In this document: one piece after another, positions 1-10,105 of the stretch
Layout: each line of letters opens with the position of its first letter
How positions within the stretch are numbered: the first letter of the stretch is position 1
Assembly: GCF_019693215.1 (NCBI RefSeq)
Contig: NZ_CP081183.1
Location: forward strand, 1,615,226-1,679,225
DNA from: Salinarchaeum sp. IM2453
GTDB taxonomy: Archaea > Halobacteriota > Halobacteria > Halobacteriales > Salinarchaeaceae
Length of the DNA: 64,000 nt
Reading direction: 5' to 3'
Translations under genes and position numbers: made by a program
Notes under the pieces: generated by a model
The model's database searches: none
The model's input: only the letters and a program-made list of their open reading frames with translations
Told to the model about the DNA's origin: nothing

Positions 1-429
<429 letters not shown>

Positions 430-437
430 TTAGCCAG

Positions 438-445
438 ATAATAAA
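438..445 (-). promoter_or_regulatory. TATA-like box for proS
   Basis: On the minus strand TTTATTAT lies 24 to 31 bp before the proS ATG at 414. This is the spacing expected for a leaderless haloarchaeal transcript. Confidence 0.5.
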
Positions 446-642
446 CACCACGAACCAGTGTGTTTATTTTTGCTCTCTCTATGTTTTGCGAAGATTTTTA
501 TATGTCACAGATTGATTCACTGATACGTAAGTTTTCGCCGCAGTCCAATCGTACCTGAACATGGCGTACGGTATCCTTTATGGATGTCCTGTGGACTGTC
601 ATGTTCTGTGTACCGATTGACCGTGGTGACCATATCTAACCC

Positions 643-2571
643 ATGAGTTCAGTTGATAAGCAACTTGAGGATATTAAAGCAGAGATTGAAAGTGAGTTGC
701 CGCCGCGTATTTCCGTTTCGGAGGTCTCATTTGAGGGTCCTGAGCTGGTAGTTTATACCCATGATCCCAAAGAGTTCGCCGACCAGGGCGATTTAATTCG
801 TCAACTTGCCTCGAAACTTCGCAAGCGAATTACTGTTCGTCCCGATCCGAGTGTGTTGTTGCCTCCAGCGGAAGCACGTAAGCGCGTCCAAGATGTCATC
901 CCTGATGAAGCCGGAGTAACCGATCTTGATTTCCATGCAGATACCGGTGAAGTCGTTATTGAAGCAGAAAAACCTGGGATGGTTATTGGACGTCACGGCG
1001 CAACGCTTCGAGAAATAACAAAAGAGGTTGGTTGGACTCCAGAGGTGGTTCGAACGCCTCCAATCGAGTCATCAACCGTTAAAAACGTCCGAAGCTTCCT
1101 GAAGCAGGAGCGTGGAGACCGCCGTGATATTCTGGAGCGGGTTGGTCGACAAATTCATCGCGAAGAGCTTTCTGATGATGACTACGTTCGTGTCTCTACG
1201 CTTGGGTGTTGTCGAGAAGTCGGTCGTGCAGCGTTTATTCTGTCAACACCCGAAACGCGAATCCTTATTGATTGTGGCGATAAACCCGGCGCAGAAGATG
1301 AGGTTCCGTATCTACAGGTGCCAGAGGCCCTTGGTGCTGGTGCAAGTAATCTTGACGCGGTTGTCTTGACACACGCACATCTCGACCACTCGGCGTTCAT
1401 CCCGCTTCTGTTTAAGTATGGATATGATGGCCCGATTTACTGTACTGAGCCCACCCGCGATCTAATGGGTCTTCTCACACTTGACTATCTCGATGTCGCC
1501 GCTAAGGAGGGGAGAGCACCCCCATACGAGTCAGAGATGGTTCGAGAAGCAATCAAACACACCATACCAATTGAATACGGTGATGTGACAGATATCGCCC
1601 CAGATGTCAAATTAACATTTCATAATGCGGGTCACATCCTTGGATCTGCGATTTCGCACTTCCATGTTGGTGATGGGTTGTACAATGTTGCATTCTCTGG
1701 TGACATTCACTATGAGGATACCCGATTATTCAATGGAGCCGTAAACGATTTCCCTCGTGTTGAAACGCTTATCCTCGAATCAACATATGGCGGTCGTGAT
1801 GATTACCAAACCGATCAGGAAGATTCTGAAAAGCGACTGAAAAAGATTATTCGAGAAACTGCAGAGCGCGGAGGCAAAGTACTCATCCCTGCTTTCGCTG
1901 TTGGCCGATCCCAAGAGATCATGCTGGTTATTGAGGAAGCTATGCGGAATGATGAAATTCCTCGCATCCCGGTCCATCTTGATGGTATGATCTGGGAAGC
2001 TACAGCGATTCATACCACATATCCAGAATATCTTCGCGATGAGCTCCAGAATCGAATCTTCCATGAAGAAGAAAACCCATTCCTAGCAGAGGAATTCAAC
2101 CACATCGATGGCGGAGAGGAAGAACGACAAGAAGTAGCTGACAGTGGACCATGCATCGTTCTATCGACCTCAGGTATGGTTGAAGGTGGACCAATTATGT
2201 CTTGGATTCGACATCTCGGGGGAGAAGAAGACTCCTCTCTTGTCTTTGTTGGCTATCAGGCACAAGGAACATTGGGCCGACGCATTCAGAGTGGCTGGGA
2301 TGAAATCCCAATTCAAACCCAGCAGAATGGAGCGAACAAGACTCAAACACTTCAACTTAACATGGATGTTGAAACAGTTGACGGGTTCTCAGGACACGCT
2401 GATCGTCAAGGTCTCATTAACTTCGTCAAAACAATGAATCCGCGTCCGGAAAAAGTTCTATGCGTCCACGGTGACGAACAGTCAACTCAGGACCTTTCCT
2501 CTGCCCTCTATCATAAATTCGATATGCGAACCTTTGCACCTAAGAACCTTGAGACATTTAGGTTCCTATAA
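643..2571 (+). CDS. fttA: aCPSF1/FttA transcription-termination ribonuclease (KH + metallo-beta-lactamase + beta-CASP)
   Basis: This 642-residue protein matches the usual length of archaeal CPSF1 (FttA). The family cleaves nascent RNA at U-rich ends and terminates transcription with Spt4/5 and RNA polymerase. Two KH-like domains fill about residues 1-150, including the GMVIGRHG loop. A metallo-beta-lactamase domain follows with HAHLDH at residues 244-249 as the zinc-binding motif. The beta-CASP part carries the family's VLIPAFAVGRSQE and LSTSGMVEGG segments. A late SGHADRQGL and a final CVHGDE supply further metal ligands. It stands alone, divergent from proS. Annotation as a generic mRNA 3'-end processing factor would refer to the same protein. 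Confidence 0.95.
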   Translation: MSSVDKQLEDIKAEIESELPPRISVSEVSFEGPELVVYTHDPKEFADQGDLIRQLASKLRKRITVRPDPSVLLPPAEARKRVQDVIPDEAGVTDLDFHADTGEVVIEAEKPGMVIGRHGATLREITKEVGWTPEVVRTPPIESSTVKNVRSFLKQERGDRRDILERVGRQIHREELSDDDYVRVSTLGCCREVGRAAFILSTPETRILIDCGDKPGAEDEVPYLQVPEALGAGASNLDAVVLTHAHLDHSAFIPLLFKYGYDGPIYCTEPTRDLMGLLTLDYLDVAAKEGRAPPYESEMVREAIKHTIPIEYGDVTDIAPDVKLTFHNAGHILGSAISHFHVGDGLYNVAFSGDIHYEDTRLFNGAVNDFPRVETLILESTYGGRDDYQTDQEDSEKRLKKIIRETAERGGKVLIPAFAVGRSQEIMLVIEEAMRNDEIPRIPVHLDGMIWEATAIHTTYPEYLRDELQNRIFHEEENPFLAEEFNHIDGGEEERQEVADSGPCIVLSTSGMVEGGPIMSWIRHLGGEEDSSLVFVGYQAQGTLGRRIQSGWDEIPIQTQQNGANKTQTLQLNMDVETVDGFSGHADRQGLINFVKTMNPRPEKVLCVHGDEQSTQDLSSALYHKFDMRTFAPKNLETFRFL

Positions 2572-2790
2572 TTCGCTATAATTGCCATACTATTTCAGAC
2601 GGCCAATCAAATTCGTACTGTAATTTTGTCAATCCGGTTCAGATCCCTCAATATCTTCTCTCTGAATAACTCCCAATGTGACAGAACAAACGAACTGGAT
2701 ACTTACCAAACAAGAAGTATCTCTAGGTGGGGCAGGTCGAGTGATTCGAGGTCAAGTCTCAGCGGTTTACCGAAATATATGACAACAGGA

Positions 2791-3204
2791 TTATTCAACT
2801 TCTATCTCAACGGATAACTCCCCACCTTCCGACAAGCGATCAATCATCTCCCGGGGTAAGTCGGCTGCCGCCTTATCTGCGTTGACCATTATCGTTCGAT
2901 CATCAACATAATCGCTTGTTCTACATACCATACTTCGATCGTTCTCGAAGGACAAATCAGGATGTCCTTGTCCGTTGATTGTAGCTGTTTTCTCGTCAAC
3001 AGTGAACGTAACTGTGATCTGGGCCGAGTGGTCTTTGCATGCTTCTATGAATCTGCTATCGAATTCTGCTGGTGTCTGATCAGCATTAATACCGACAATA
3101 CAGTCGCCAGCTGGTGTTAAGTAGTCATCTGACGTGATCTCCGCCGTTGATGTGTGCTTTGCTCGTACATTCTCGTGGCCAGTAGCTGCAATCTTTTGTT
3201 TCAT
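2791..3204 (-). CDS. DUF371 family protein
   Basis: A 137-residue protein with the hallmarks of archaeal DUF371: an N-terminal GHENVRAKHTSTAEIT stretch and the LTPAGDCIVGINAD segment. No catalytic role is established for the family. It has no signal peptide or membrane segment, is acidic, and is probably cytoplasmic. The zinc-ribbon gene at 3259-3453 lies 54 bp upstream on the same strand, so the two may be co-transcribed. The 219 bp between fttA and this gene show nothing recognisable. Confidence 0.8.
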   Translation of the reverse strand: MKQKIAATGHENVRAKHTSTAEITSDDYLTPAGDCIVGINADQTPAEFDSRFIEACKDHSAQITVTFTVDEKTATINGQGHPDLSFENDRSMVCRTSDYVDDRTIMVNADKAAADLPREMIDRLSEGGELSVEIEVE

Positions 3205-3258
3205 ACCCGCTACTATTGTAACTGAACACGTGGCTTTTGCGCTTTCTACCGTCGGCTA

Positions 3259-3453
3259 TCATTTCTGTGTCTGTGATACCGTGATTGTGATTGCCCCACA
3301 CTCACATTCATATACATGCCGGAGACACCCATCCTGCTCCATGGTCAGCCTCCATTCTTCCCCCGTTAACTTACGGTCACACTGCTCGCATGAGCAGGCG
3401 TCAGTTTGTTTTATCACATCTATTGATCGTTTCTTTATCTCCCTTAAACTCAT
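3259..3453 (-). CDS. Small zinc-ribbon-like protein (64 aa)
   Basis: This short reading frame encodes CSCEQC near residue 20 and CECG near residue 51, which together look like the two knuckles of a zinc ribbon. A TATA-like ATATTTAC at about 3475-3482 lies 22-30 bp before the ATG, the normal leaderless spacing, which argues that it is a real gene. Haloarchaea carry many such small zinc proteins, mostly of unknown function. It is upstream of, and on the same strand as, the DUF371 gene. Family name not recognised. Confidence 0.6.
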   Translation of the reverse strand: MSLREIKKRSIDVIKQTDACSCEQCDRKLTGEEWRLTMEQDGCLRHVYECECGAITITVSQTQK

Positions 3454-3719
3454 CCTACCTCGGTGAAACTGAAAGTAAATATCAACTGAATAATTCTGTC
3501 AGAATGTGGTAACTGGTAACGGGTTTCTTACGGCCTGTATGCCGGATTTTTGGCGTCTTCACCGGTACTTTTAAACATCAGCACACGGTACACTTAGATA
3601 CCAGAACGACACTGGCATTTGGTGGTACCGCTTGCAAACTGTCAATATTTCCTTATGGCTGTTCGCACATCCACCAGTGGTATCACCAGCCAGTGCGGTA
3701 ATGGAATAGAGGTTCAACC

Positions 3720-4619
3720 ATGCAGCTAGACGTACAACCACTTGACGAATCGAATAACATTGAAATTAGTGAAGAGGAGCTCGAAACAAGTTCTAAAGGC
3801 GAACTGATCAAACGTGCTGGTCAACTTCGTGACCGTCGGAATGAGCTGAATCAGATGGCTTCTGAACGCGCGAGTGAGCGTGATGAACTTAATGCGAAGA
3901 CTCGAGAGAAAGTTGACGCCGCTCAGGAACATCGGCATAAACGAGACACATTGAATGAGCTTGTTCAGTCGCACAAAGAAAAGCGAAACGAGCTAAACGA
4001 GAAGGCAAACGAACTGTTTGACCGGGTTGAAGATCGGAAATCTGATCTTGAAGTCGACGACGGAAAAGATCTGGAAAAACTCGAAGAAGAAATTGAAGAT
4101 CTTGAATTCAAACAGCAGACAGAGGTTCTCTCGACTGAGGAGGAACGCGAACTGATCGAGAAAATCGAAGCCAAACGCGAAGAATATCGCGAGCTCAAAG
4201 AGAAACTTGAACAGACTGATGATCTTGAAGATCTCAAGGACAAAGCTGAAAAAGTCCGATCCGAGGCTTCAAAACACCATCAGAAAGTCACTGAGCTTGC
4301 TGATAAGGCTCAGGAACATCACAACGAAATGATTGAGGCTTATCGCGAAGCTGACGAAATACGTGATAAAGCTGACGAAATGCACGAAATGTTCGTGGAA
4401 GCACAGGAAGCGGCCGACCAACACCACGAGGACTTTGTTCGTGTTCAGAAGCGCCTTCGTGAACTGGACAAGCAGGAAGAAGAAGAGCGCAAGAGCGAAC
4501 GAGAGCAAAAGAAGGAAGAAGCAAAAGAAGAAGCCGAAGAAATCTATCAGAAGTTCAAGGAAGGCGAGACCCTCGATACCGAGGATCTGATGAAACTTCA
4601 GAAAACGGGTATGCTGTAA
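3720..4619 (+). CDS. Archaeal coiled-coil protein (COG1340-like)
   Basis: The 299-residue product is almost entirely heptad-rich charged helix from about residue 20 to 270, dominated by Glu, Lys, Arg and Asp, with repeated RDELN- and KRNELNEKA-type units. It ends in a short FKEGETLDTEDLMKLQKTGML tail. This pattern and length match the uncharacterised archaeal coiled-coil family COG1340, sometimes wrongly labelled phosphoserine phosphatase. It has no membrane segment or enzymatic motif. A purine-rich GAGG lies shortly before the ATG. The gene precedes sppA with a 115 bp gap. A scaffolding or ribosome/cytoskeleton-associated role is possible but unsupported here. Confidence 0.8.
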   Translation: MQLDVQPLDESNNIEISEEELETSSKGELIKRAGQLRDRRNELNQMASERASERDELNAKTREKVDAAQEHRHKRDTLNELVQSHKEKRNELNEKANELFDRVEDRKSDLEVDDGKDLEKLEEEIEDLEFKQQTEVLSTEEERELIEKIEAKREEYRELKEKLEQTDDLEDLKDKAEKVRSEASKHHQKVTELADKAQEHHNEMIEAYREADEIRDKADEMHEMFVEAQEAADQHHEDFVRVQKRLRELDKQEEEERKSEREQKKEEAKEEAEEIYQKFKEGETLDTEDLMKLQKTGML

Positions 4620-4734
4620 GATCTGTTCTTGACTGTAGGGGAGGCATATTAGTATAATATATCTGATGTAACGATCCGGCGTTTGTTTTGAACCGGAACA
4701 CAAAACAGTTTACAGAGCCCATACATTCTGGTAT

Positions 4735-5724
4735 ATGGCTCGAACACTGCTTCGAATCATTATTACTGTTCTTGGAGGTGCTGTTGCTGCTGTAATTGGG
4801 GCCGCTCTTTTTGTTGGCCTCCCAGCAGACATGACAGAGCTGGTTGGAATCCTTCTTACTGTACTGGTTGCTATTGCAGGAGTCCGAATGGCTTACTCTG
4901 TTTCTGACAGCCTCTTTCCATCGTACAATGTTGCTGAGGTTGCTGTGAATGGCCCTATTTCCCGTGACAGTAATTCTCGACCTCTTCCATCATCGCCGAT
5001 GGACCCAGGAGCTGACGAAATCGTTGAGCAAATTGAGCGAGCGGATGCCGAAGAACATGTAGATGCTCTTCTTGTGAAGTTAAATACACCGGGTGGAGAA
5101 GTTGTTCCAAGCGACGACATCAGAAGAGCGATAGAAGACTTTGACGGCCCATCAATTGCTTATACAACGGATCTTTGTGCAAGTGGTGGATATTGGATCG
5201 CATCCGGATGTGATGAGCTGTGGGCCCGAAAGGGTAGTATCGTTGGTAGCATTGGAGTAATTGGATCTCGATATAATATTGCAGATTTGGCTGATCGACT
5301 TGGGGTGTCGTATGAACGATTTGTTGCTGGTGATTTCAAAGATGCTGGAAGCCCATTCCGAGAGATGTCTGACGAGGAACGCGACTATCTACAACAGCGT
5401 GTTGATGAATTCTATGACCAGTTCATCGAACGTGTAGCAGAGGGTCGCGACCTTGAGGAATCATTTGTCCGCGATACTGAAGCGAAGGTGTACCTTGGTG
5501 AAGAAGCCCACAAGCTTGATCTCGTTGACCACATTGGGACGACCGACGATATCCGCGAACAGTTGCAAACGCAACTTGACGCTGATGAGATTGTCATTGA
5601 ACAATTTGAGCCAGAACGCGGGTTCGTCTTCCAGTTGCAACAGAGCACAGCAAAAGTGGCATACGCTTTTGGAGCCGGTGTTGCTAACGTTCTGTCTGAC
5701 GGCACCCGCTTCCGATTCCGGTAA
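4735..5724 (+). CDS. sppA: Signal peptide peptidase SppA (S49 family serine protease)
   Basis: A membrane-anchored serine protease that degrades released signal peptides. Two hydrophobic segments occupy about residues 5-30 and 35-55, followed by the ClpP/crotonase-like catalytic domain. The nucleophile is probably Ser150 in CASGGYW and the general base Lys202 in GDFKDAGSP. Their 52-residue spacing equals that of the Ser-Lys dyad of characterised archaeal SppA. NTPGGEVVPSDDI forms the expected oxyanion-side strand. At 329 residues it is the short, single-domain archaeal form. It sits between the coiled-coil gene and the DUF373 gene, all on the plus strand. Confidence 0.92.
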   Translation: MARTLLRIIITVLGGAVAAVIGAALFVGLPADMTELVGILLTVLVAIAGVRMAYSVSDSLFPSYNVAEVAVNGPISRDSNSRPLPSSPMDPGADEIVEQIERADAEEHVDALLVKLNTPGGEVVPSDDIRRAIEDFDGPSIAYTTDLCASGGYWIASGCDELWARKGSIVGSIGVIGSRYNIADLADRLGVSYERFVAGDFKDAGSPFREMSDEERDYLQQRVDEFYDQFIERVAEGRDLEESFVRDTEAKVYLGEEAHKLDLVDHIGTTDDIREQLQTQLDADEIVIEQFEPERGFVFQLQQSTAKVAYAFGAGVANVLSDGTRFRFR

Positions 5725-5780
5725 TTAGCCTGAGCCGACCATGAGACTTTTATTTGATTTGTTACTCATACTAGAGTGTC

Positions 5781-6935
5781 GTGACTACATTGGTTGTGTG
5801 CCTTGACCGAACCGATGATATCGGCACCCAGACTGATATCAATACGCCGATCTCCGGCTGGGAGACTGTTCTCTCATTAGTTGCCGATGTTGGCCTATCT
5901 GACCCGGAAGATTCCAGTGTTAATACCATTCTTGAAGGTCTTCGTATTACACAAGAACTTCGGGACAATGGGGAATCCGCTGATATTGCTATTGTATCAG
6001 GTAGCTCCGATTCCGTGGTTACTGCAGATCGTGCTGTTGCACAGCAAATTGATGAGTTAGTTGCTAAATATGATCCTGAATCAGCTATTGTAGTTCTTGA
6101 TAGTGCTGAGGATGAACGGCTTGTCCCAATCGTTGAAAGCCGAATCCCCGTTGACTCAGTTAATCGAGTTGTCGTTCGACAGGCACGCGACTTAGAATCG
6201 ACGTATTACCTTCTCAAACAATTCCTTGCAGATGAGGAACTTCGCCAAACCACACTTGTCCCGCTCGGTGTCGTTCTCATTGTGTTCCCTGCTTTAGCCT
6301 ACTTTGGGTCAATTGCATTCGCAAGTGCAACGATAACAGCCGTCATTGGCGCGTTTCTTGTATATAAAGGACTTGGCGCACAGGAGTATATCGATGGGTT
6401 TGTTGCCCAAGCACAAAATGCGCTATACTCCGGGCAGGTTTCTGTAGTCACATACGTTATAGGGATTGGGTTGGCACTTATTGGAGTCTTCTTTGGACTG
6501 CTTGATATCTCCGAATTTGACCTCTCAGAGGGTATCTTTCTTCCAGCAATGCAGTTTGCGTACGGAAGCGTTCCATGGCTGACCGCCGCAGCCTTAACTG
6601 CAACTATTGGTCGATTGCTTGATAAATACCTTGACAGAAGTAGCGACATCAAGCAGCCGTATCTCAATTTGCCTTTCCTTGTAGTTTCTGTCGGGCTTGT
6701 CGTGCGAGGCTTTTCTGCTTACTTCCTTGAACGGTCAGAAATTATTGATTCAGTTGTTGTTTCTTCGATGTCCATTGGCCCCGTTTCGGTAAGCCAACTT
6801 ACCCTTGCCCCCGGAGAACGACTTGCAATCTTCGTTGCTGCTGGTATTCTTATTAGTCTGGTTGGCGTCCAAATAGCTACGCGCATTAGTCAATCTGGAC
6901 TCTCTCGTGCTACTCTTGAAATTGATAATAACTGA
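5781..6935 (+). CDS. DUF373 family membrane protein
   Basis: Starts at a GTG (MTTLVVCLDRTDDIG in translation), the typical DUF373 opening. About 150 soluble residues come first, followed by five to six hydrophobic segments from about residue 160 to 375. The soluble part contains VVLDSAEDERLVPIVESRI, a conserved-looking acidic segment. The family is widespread in archaea and of unknown function; the topology suggests an integral membrane protein with a cytoplasmic sensor-like head. It is 57 bp downstream of sppA and directly upstream of the Dph6-like gene, possibly one transcription unit. Confidence 0.85.
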   Translation: MTTLVVCLDRTDDIGTQTDINTPISGWETVLSLVADVGLSDPEDSSVNTILEGLRITQELRDNGESADIAIVSGSSDSVVTADRAVAQQIDELVAKYDPESAIVVLDSAEDERLVPIVESRIPVDSVNRVVVRQARDLESTYYLLKQFLADEELRQTTLVPLGVVLIVFPALAYFGSIAFASATITAVIGAFLVYKGLGAQEYIDGFVAQAQNALYSGQVSVVTYVIGIGLALIGVFFGLLDISEFDLSEGIFLPAMQFAYGSVPWLTAAALTATIGRLLDKYLDRSSDIKQPYLNLPFLVVSVGLVVRGFSAYFLERSEIIDSVVVSSMSIGPVSVSQLTLAPGERLAIFVAAGILISLVGVQIATRISQSGLSRATLEIDNN

Positions 6936-6977
6936 GCCGACCGTAGCTTGTTTGTCACTTCCGTCCAAACTATTCAT

Positions 6978-7706
6978 ATGGATGAGTTCTCTTCTGGACA
7001 CAACTGGGTTAGCCTCTTTTCTGGCGGTAAAGATTCATCGTATGCCCTTTATTTAGCGTTGCAACACGACCTCAATGTTGAACGAATTCTTACTATTCTT
7101 CCAACAGAGGAGTCATACATGTATCATGTTCCAGCAATTGATTTGGCAGAACTCGCTGCAGAAAGTATCGGCATTGAGTATCAACCTATTGACACTACTG
7201 ATCTGTCTCTTAGTGGTGACTCAACTGTTCAGGGCGACACAGAGATTCAACCTCTTGAAACTGCGCTCAGAGAACTGACTACTGAATCACCAGATATCAA
7301 GGGTGTTATTGCTGGCGCTGTCGAAAGTGAGTTCCAGGCAAATCGAATTGAATCGATGTGTAACCGATTGAATTTTGAACTGTTTTCTCCACTGTGGCAA
7401 CGAGATCCGTATGCTCTTGCAACTGACATGATTGATGCTGGATTCGATATTCGTATCGTTCAAGTTGCTGCTGCCGGACTTGACCAATCGTGGCTTGGCA
7501 GACAACTTGACCAAGATACACTACAAGACCTCAAAGCACTTAACGAAAAATATGGTGTTCATCCGCTTGGTGAAGGAGGTGAGTTTGAAACAATTGTGGT
7601 CGACGGTCCCCATATGTCCAAACGAATCGAGTTAGAATACGAAAAGAAATGGGAAAATATGCGAGGCGAACTGGTAATCACAGATGCGACTCTTACTGAG
7701 CGTTAG
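6978..7706 (+). CDS. Diphthine--ammonia ligase family protein (Dph6/MJ0570-like PP-loop ATPase)
   Basis: The ATP-binding PP-loop SGGKDSSYAL lies near residue 15 and the GVIAGAVESEFQ and ERPVD-equivalent GEGGEFETIVVDGP segments are typical of the DUF71/Dph6 family. The family amidates diphthine to diphthamide on elongation factor 2. The start is placed at the internal ATG (MDEFSSGHNWVSLFSGGKDS) rather than at a longer start ten codons upstream, because family members begin just before the PP-loop strand. 242 residues. The stop overlaps the stop of the convergent nucleotidyltransferase by 4 bp. Whether it acts on diphthine or another substrate cannot be settled from sequence. Confidence 0.85.
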   Translation: MDEFSSGHNWVSLFSGGKDSSYALYLALQHDLNVERILTILPTEESYMYHVPAIDLAELAAESIGIEYQPIDTTDLSLSGDSTVQGDTEIQPLETALRELTTESPDIKGVIAGAVESEFQANRIESMCNRLNFELFSPLWQRDPYALATDMIDAGFDIRIVQVAAAGLDQSWLGRQLDQDTLQDLKALNEKYGVHPLGEGGEFETIVVDGPHMSKRIELEYEKKWENMRGELVITDATLTER

Positions 7707-8671
7707 CCGTTATCCGGCAATCGTGTATCTGCACCGATTTGTGCTCCCGCCAGATTCAGATTTTCGACAACTGCGTATTCGTCTATGATCGAAGACCGAA
7801 CTTCACTTGATTTTACTTTCACGTTTGGGAAGATAACAGAATTCTCTATGTGTGAATCGATAATTGTTGCTCCTTCCATAATGTGAACATTCTCTCCGAT
7901 CGTTGAATTTTCAACTGTTGCGTCGTCGTGAACCAGTGATTTCCCATCTAAGTGCCAAGCAACTGCATCTAAATATGATTGTGGTGTTCCAATGTCAAAC
8001 CATGCACCCTCAAATGCAAATGCGTGTACAGTTTCCCGATCAACTAGCCATTGAATGAACCATCCTGGCTCATCGGGGTTATTATCTCCTGACAAATACT
8101 CCTCAAGTAGCGTGAGCGTTCTACTTGGAAATCCATAGCACGCGATTGAAACAAGTGTACTTTCTGGACTGTCTGGTTTCTCTTGAAACTCCGTTACGAC
8201 GTTTTCTTCTACACTTACAACTCCATATTCAGTTGCTCGTTCAGTTGCCCCAACATCATACGCTGCAAGCGTTGGCTCATCATTCCCTTGAAACGTATCA
8301 ATGAAGTCTGTCAGCGAGAAGCTAATGAGGTTATCACCGGCAACGACGATTGTATCGGAACTCAACCCCTCTCGATCAACCAGTTGAGCAAGAGCTCCAA
8401 TTACCCCGAACTTTTCATCTTCTTTAACGGTCTCTTCAATACTCAGTACCGGTTTCTCGTATGAACTGGATTCAAGATATTCTTCGAAGTCCTCAGCAAA
8501 CCGCTTGTTTGTACTTACGTACACGGTCTCAACCCGCTCATCAGACTCAAGTTCCTCAAATATCCGATCAATGACCGTAGACTCTCCTATTGGAAGGAAC
8601 ATCTTCGGCCGATGACGTGTAATCGGCCATAGACGCGTCGCATACCCACCCGCTAACACAATCGCATCCAT
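7703..8671 (-). CDS. Sugar-phosphate nucleotidyltransferase (GlmU/RmlA-like) with left-handed helix tail
   Basis: The N-terminal nucleotidyltransferase domain begins with the signature LAGGYATRLWPIT and contains VVAGDNL, the metal-binding Asp region. From about residue 245 the sequence becomes a hexapeptide-repeat-like tail (VENSTIGENVHIMEGATI), as in archaeal NDP-sugar pyrophosphorylases that make UDP-, dTDP- or GDP-sugars for glycan assembly. 322 residues. The exact sugar and nucleotide cannot be assigned. It converges on, and overlaps by 4 bp, the Dph6-like gene. The upp gene follows on the same strand 53 bp upstream, so read-through from upp is possible. Confidence 0.88.
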   Translation of the reverse strand: MDAIVLAGGYATRLWPITRHRPKMFLPIGESTVIDRIFEELESDERVETVYVSTNKRFAEDFEEYLESSSYEKPVLSIEETVKEDEKFGVIGALAQLVDREGLSSDTIVVAGDNLISFSLTDFIDTFQGNDEPTLAAYDVGATERATEYGVVSVEENVVTEFQEKPDSPESTLVSIACYGFPSRTLTLLEEYLSGDNNPDEPGWFIQWLVDRETVHAFAFEGAWFDIGTPQSYLDAVAWHLDGKSLVHDDATVENSTIGENVHIMEGATIIDSHIENSVIFPNVKVKSSEVRSSIIDEYAVVENLNLAGAQIGADTRLPDNG

Positions 8672-8724
8672 GTGTTACAATTGTTCGAACCTCTGATATG
8701 GGTCTTTCCTTCCTGCATTAGCTC

Positions 8725-9381
8725 TCAGTCTGTCTTGAATGCACGATCACCAGCGTCACCTAGCCCTGGAACGATGTATCCTTTCTCATTGAGATGATCA
8801 TCAACTGCTACGGTCAGTATCTCCGCCTGTGGATGACTTTCGTTTACGCGAGTGATCCCTTCTGGCGCGCTTACTGCGGATAGAACAAATACAGCAGGGT
8901 CCTCTGATGTGGAATTATCAATATGTTCTAGTACCGCACACATTGTGCTTCCCGTTGCCAACATTGGATCCGCAACAATAACTGTATCTTCCGAACTTAT
9001 CTCAGGAAGCTTAGCATAGTCCACGGAGATTGGAAATGATCCATCCTCATTCTGCTGTTCCTCGCCTCGAGAGGCGGATATCACGCCTTGTCTGGCCGTG
9101 GGAAATGCTTTTAATAAACCCTCAACGAAAGGTGTCGCTGCCCGTAGAATATTAATAATTACAATATCGTCAAGCCCCTCTAGCTGTTTGCAGGAGGTCT
9201 GCGTAATTGGCGTTTGCACCGTTGTTTCCTCCATCTCCATCCACTGATCGATAATTTCATACCCAGCTACCCGTCCAAGTTTAACGAGTCCCTTTCGGAA
9301 CGCGACCTGTCCTGTTTCTCGATCGCGAAGATTTGTCAGTGTATGTTCTGCAAGCTTATGTTCAATCTGTGTTGCATCCAT
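8725..9381 (-). CDS. upp: Uracil phosphoribosyltransferase
   Basis: Converts uracil and PRPP to UMP in pyrimidine salvage. The PRPP-binding loop [13 protein letters not shown] is intact, [12 protein letters not shown] supplies the PPi-binding segment, and the C-terminal [15 protein letters not shown] is the uracil-binding flap characteristic of UPRT. 218 residues, a normal length. A TATA-like box lies 27-34 bp before the ATG, consistent with leaderless transcription. Confidence 0.96.
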   Translation of the reverse strand: MDATQIEHKLAEHTLTNLRDRETGQVAFRKGLVKLGRVAGYEIIDQWMEMEETTVQTPITQTSCKQLEGLDDIVIINILRAATPFVEGLLKAFPTARQGVISASRGEEQQNEDGSFPISVDYAKLPEISSEDTVIVADPMLATGSTMCAVLEHIDNSTSEDPAVFVLSAVSAPEGITRVNESHPQAEILTVAVDDHLNEKGYIVPGLGDAGDRAFKTD

Positions 9382-9407
9382 CGTTATCGTGAATAGGATA
9401 CTGATAC

Positions 9408-9415
9408 ATTATAAA
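9408..9415 (-). promoter_or_regulatory. TATA-like box for upp
   Basis: TTTATAAT on the minus strand lies 27-34 bp before the upp ATG. The 319 bp intergenic stretch 9382-9700 holds this promoter and the one for the divergent regulator at 9701; nothing else is recognisable in it. Confidence 0.55.
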
Positions 9416-9666
9416 TCGATAGACCGGCGTTCGTTCTCAAACGTTTAAATGGCTCTTCTGATTTCACATGTACTAAATCACTTTTGATCTTTTCTACAGA
9501 GAAAGCAGTCCGCCGGTTTGGGCTAATTCTCACGGTAGTTCATCGGATTGAATAACTTCTTTAGAGTTCTAATATTCGTATACGTTTGTTTAATTTTGAT
9601 CTAATCGGGTCCACTCTGGTGCAGATTATCCGCATCTGCCTAATATTGTGGAAGATGTGCAAAAAC

Positions 9667-9673
9667 ATTATAT
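9667..9673 (+). promoter_or_regulatory. TATA-like box for the OxsR-like regulator
   Basis: ATTATAT lies 28-34 bp before the ATG at 9701, the expected position for a leaderless haloarchaeal promoter. Confidence 0.5.
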
Positions 9674-9700
9674 CCCACGACCGGCAACATACATAGTACG

Positions 9701-10105
9701 ATGTCTAGCTCAATGGCTGACCATCTTAATCAAGATATGCAGTGCGAAGGTCTGCTTCAGTGTCTACACGGCCTTCGTGAACTTGATAAAGAGGTGTATA
9801 AAACACTCGTCGACGCTAAGAATCCACTTACGGTTGACGAGATCGCATCCGAAGTCGAACGTGAACGTTCAACCGCCTATCGTGCTGTTCAACGGCTTCT
9901 GAATGCCGGATTTATCCAAAAAGAACAGGTTAACTACGAAGACGGTGGGTACTATCATGTATATCGCCCGGCCGATCCAGATCAGGTCGCTGAAGACATG
10001 CGACGTATTCTCAATGACTGGTATGCCAAAATGGGTCAACTTATTCAGGAATTCCAAAATAAATACTCTCAACAACAGACGTCGACCTCTTCGAACGAAT
10101 ACTGA
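9701..10105 (+). CDS. TrmB-family winged-helix regulator, OxsR-like
   Basis: A 134-residue single winged-helix protein. ELDKEVYKTL through RSTAYRAVQRLLNAGFI forms the DNA-binding HTH of TrmB-like regulators, followed by a wing and a C-terminal helix that probably dimerises. The short N-terminus carries a Cys at residue 15 and another at 21 around ECEGLL-like sequence (QCEGLLQCLHGL). OxsR of Haloferax volcanii, a redox-responsive TrmB-like regulator, depends on a conserved Cys in a comparable place; the resemblance is from memory. The next two genes are thioredoxin and a thioredoxin-reductase-like protein, which supports a thiol-stress role. Confidence 0.75.
   Translation: MSSSMADHLNQDMQCEGLLQCLHGLRELDKEVYKTLVDAKNPLTVDEIASEVERERSTAYRAVQRLLNAGFIQKEQVNYEDGGYYHVYRPADPDQVAEDMRRILNDWYAKMGQLIQEFQNKYSQQQTSTSSNEY

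Noticed and set aside
4269-4703. Long minus-strand frame with Leu/Phe-rich translation opposite the coiled-coil gene
   Set aside because: It mirrors the Glu/Lys-rich codons of the coiled-coil gene read backwards; it is not a real membrane protein.
9382-9700. Search for a small RNA or gene in this 319 bp gap
   Set aside because: Only two TATA-like boxes, for upp and for the regulator, were found; no stable stem or open frame with protein character.
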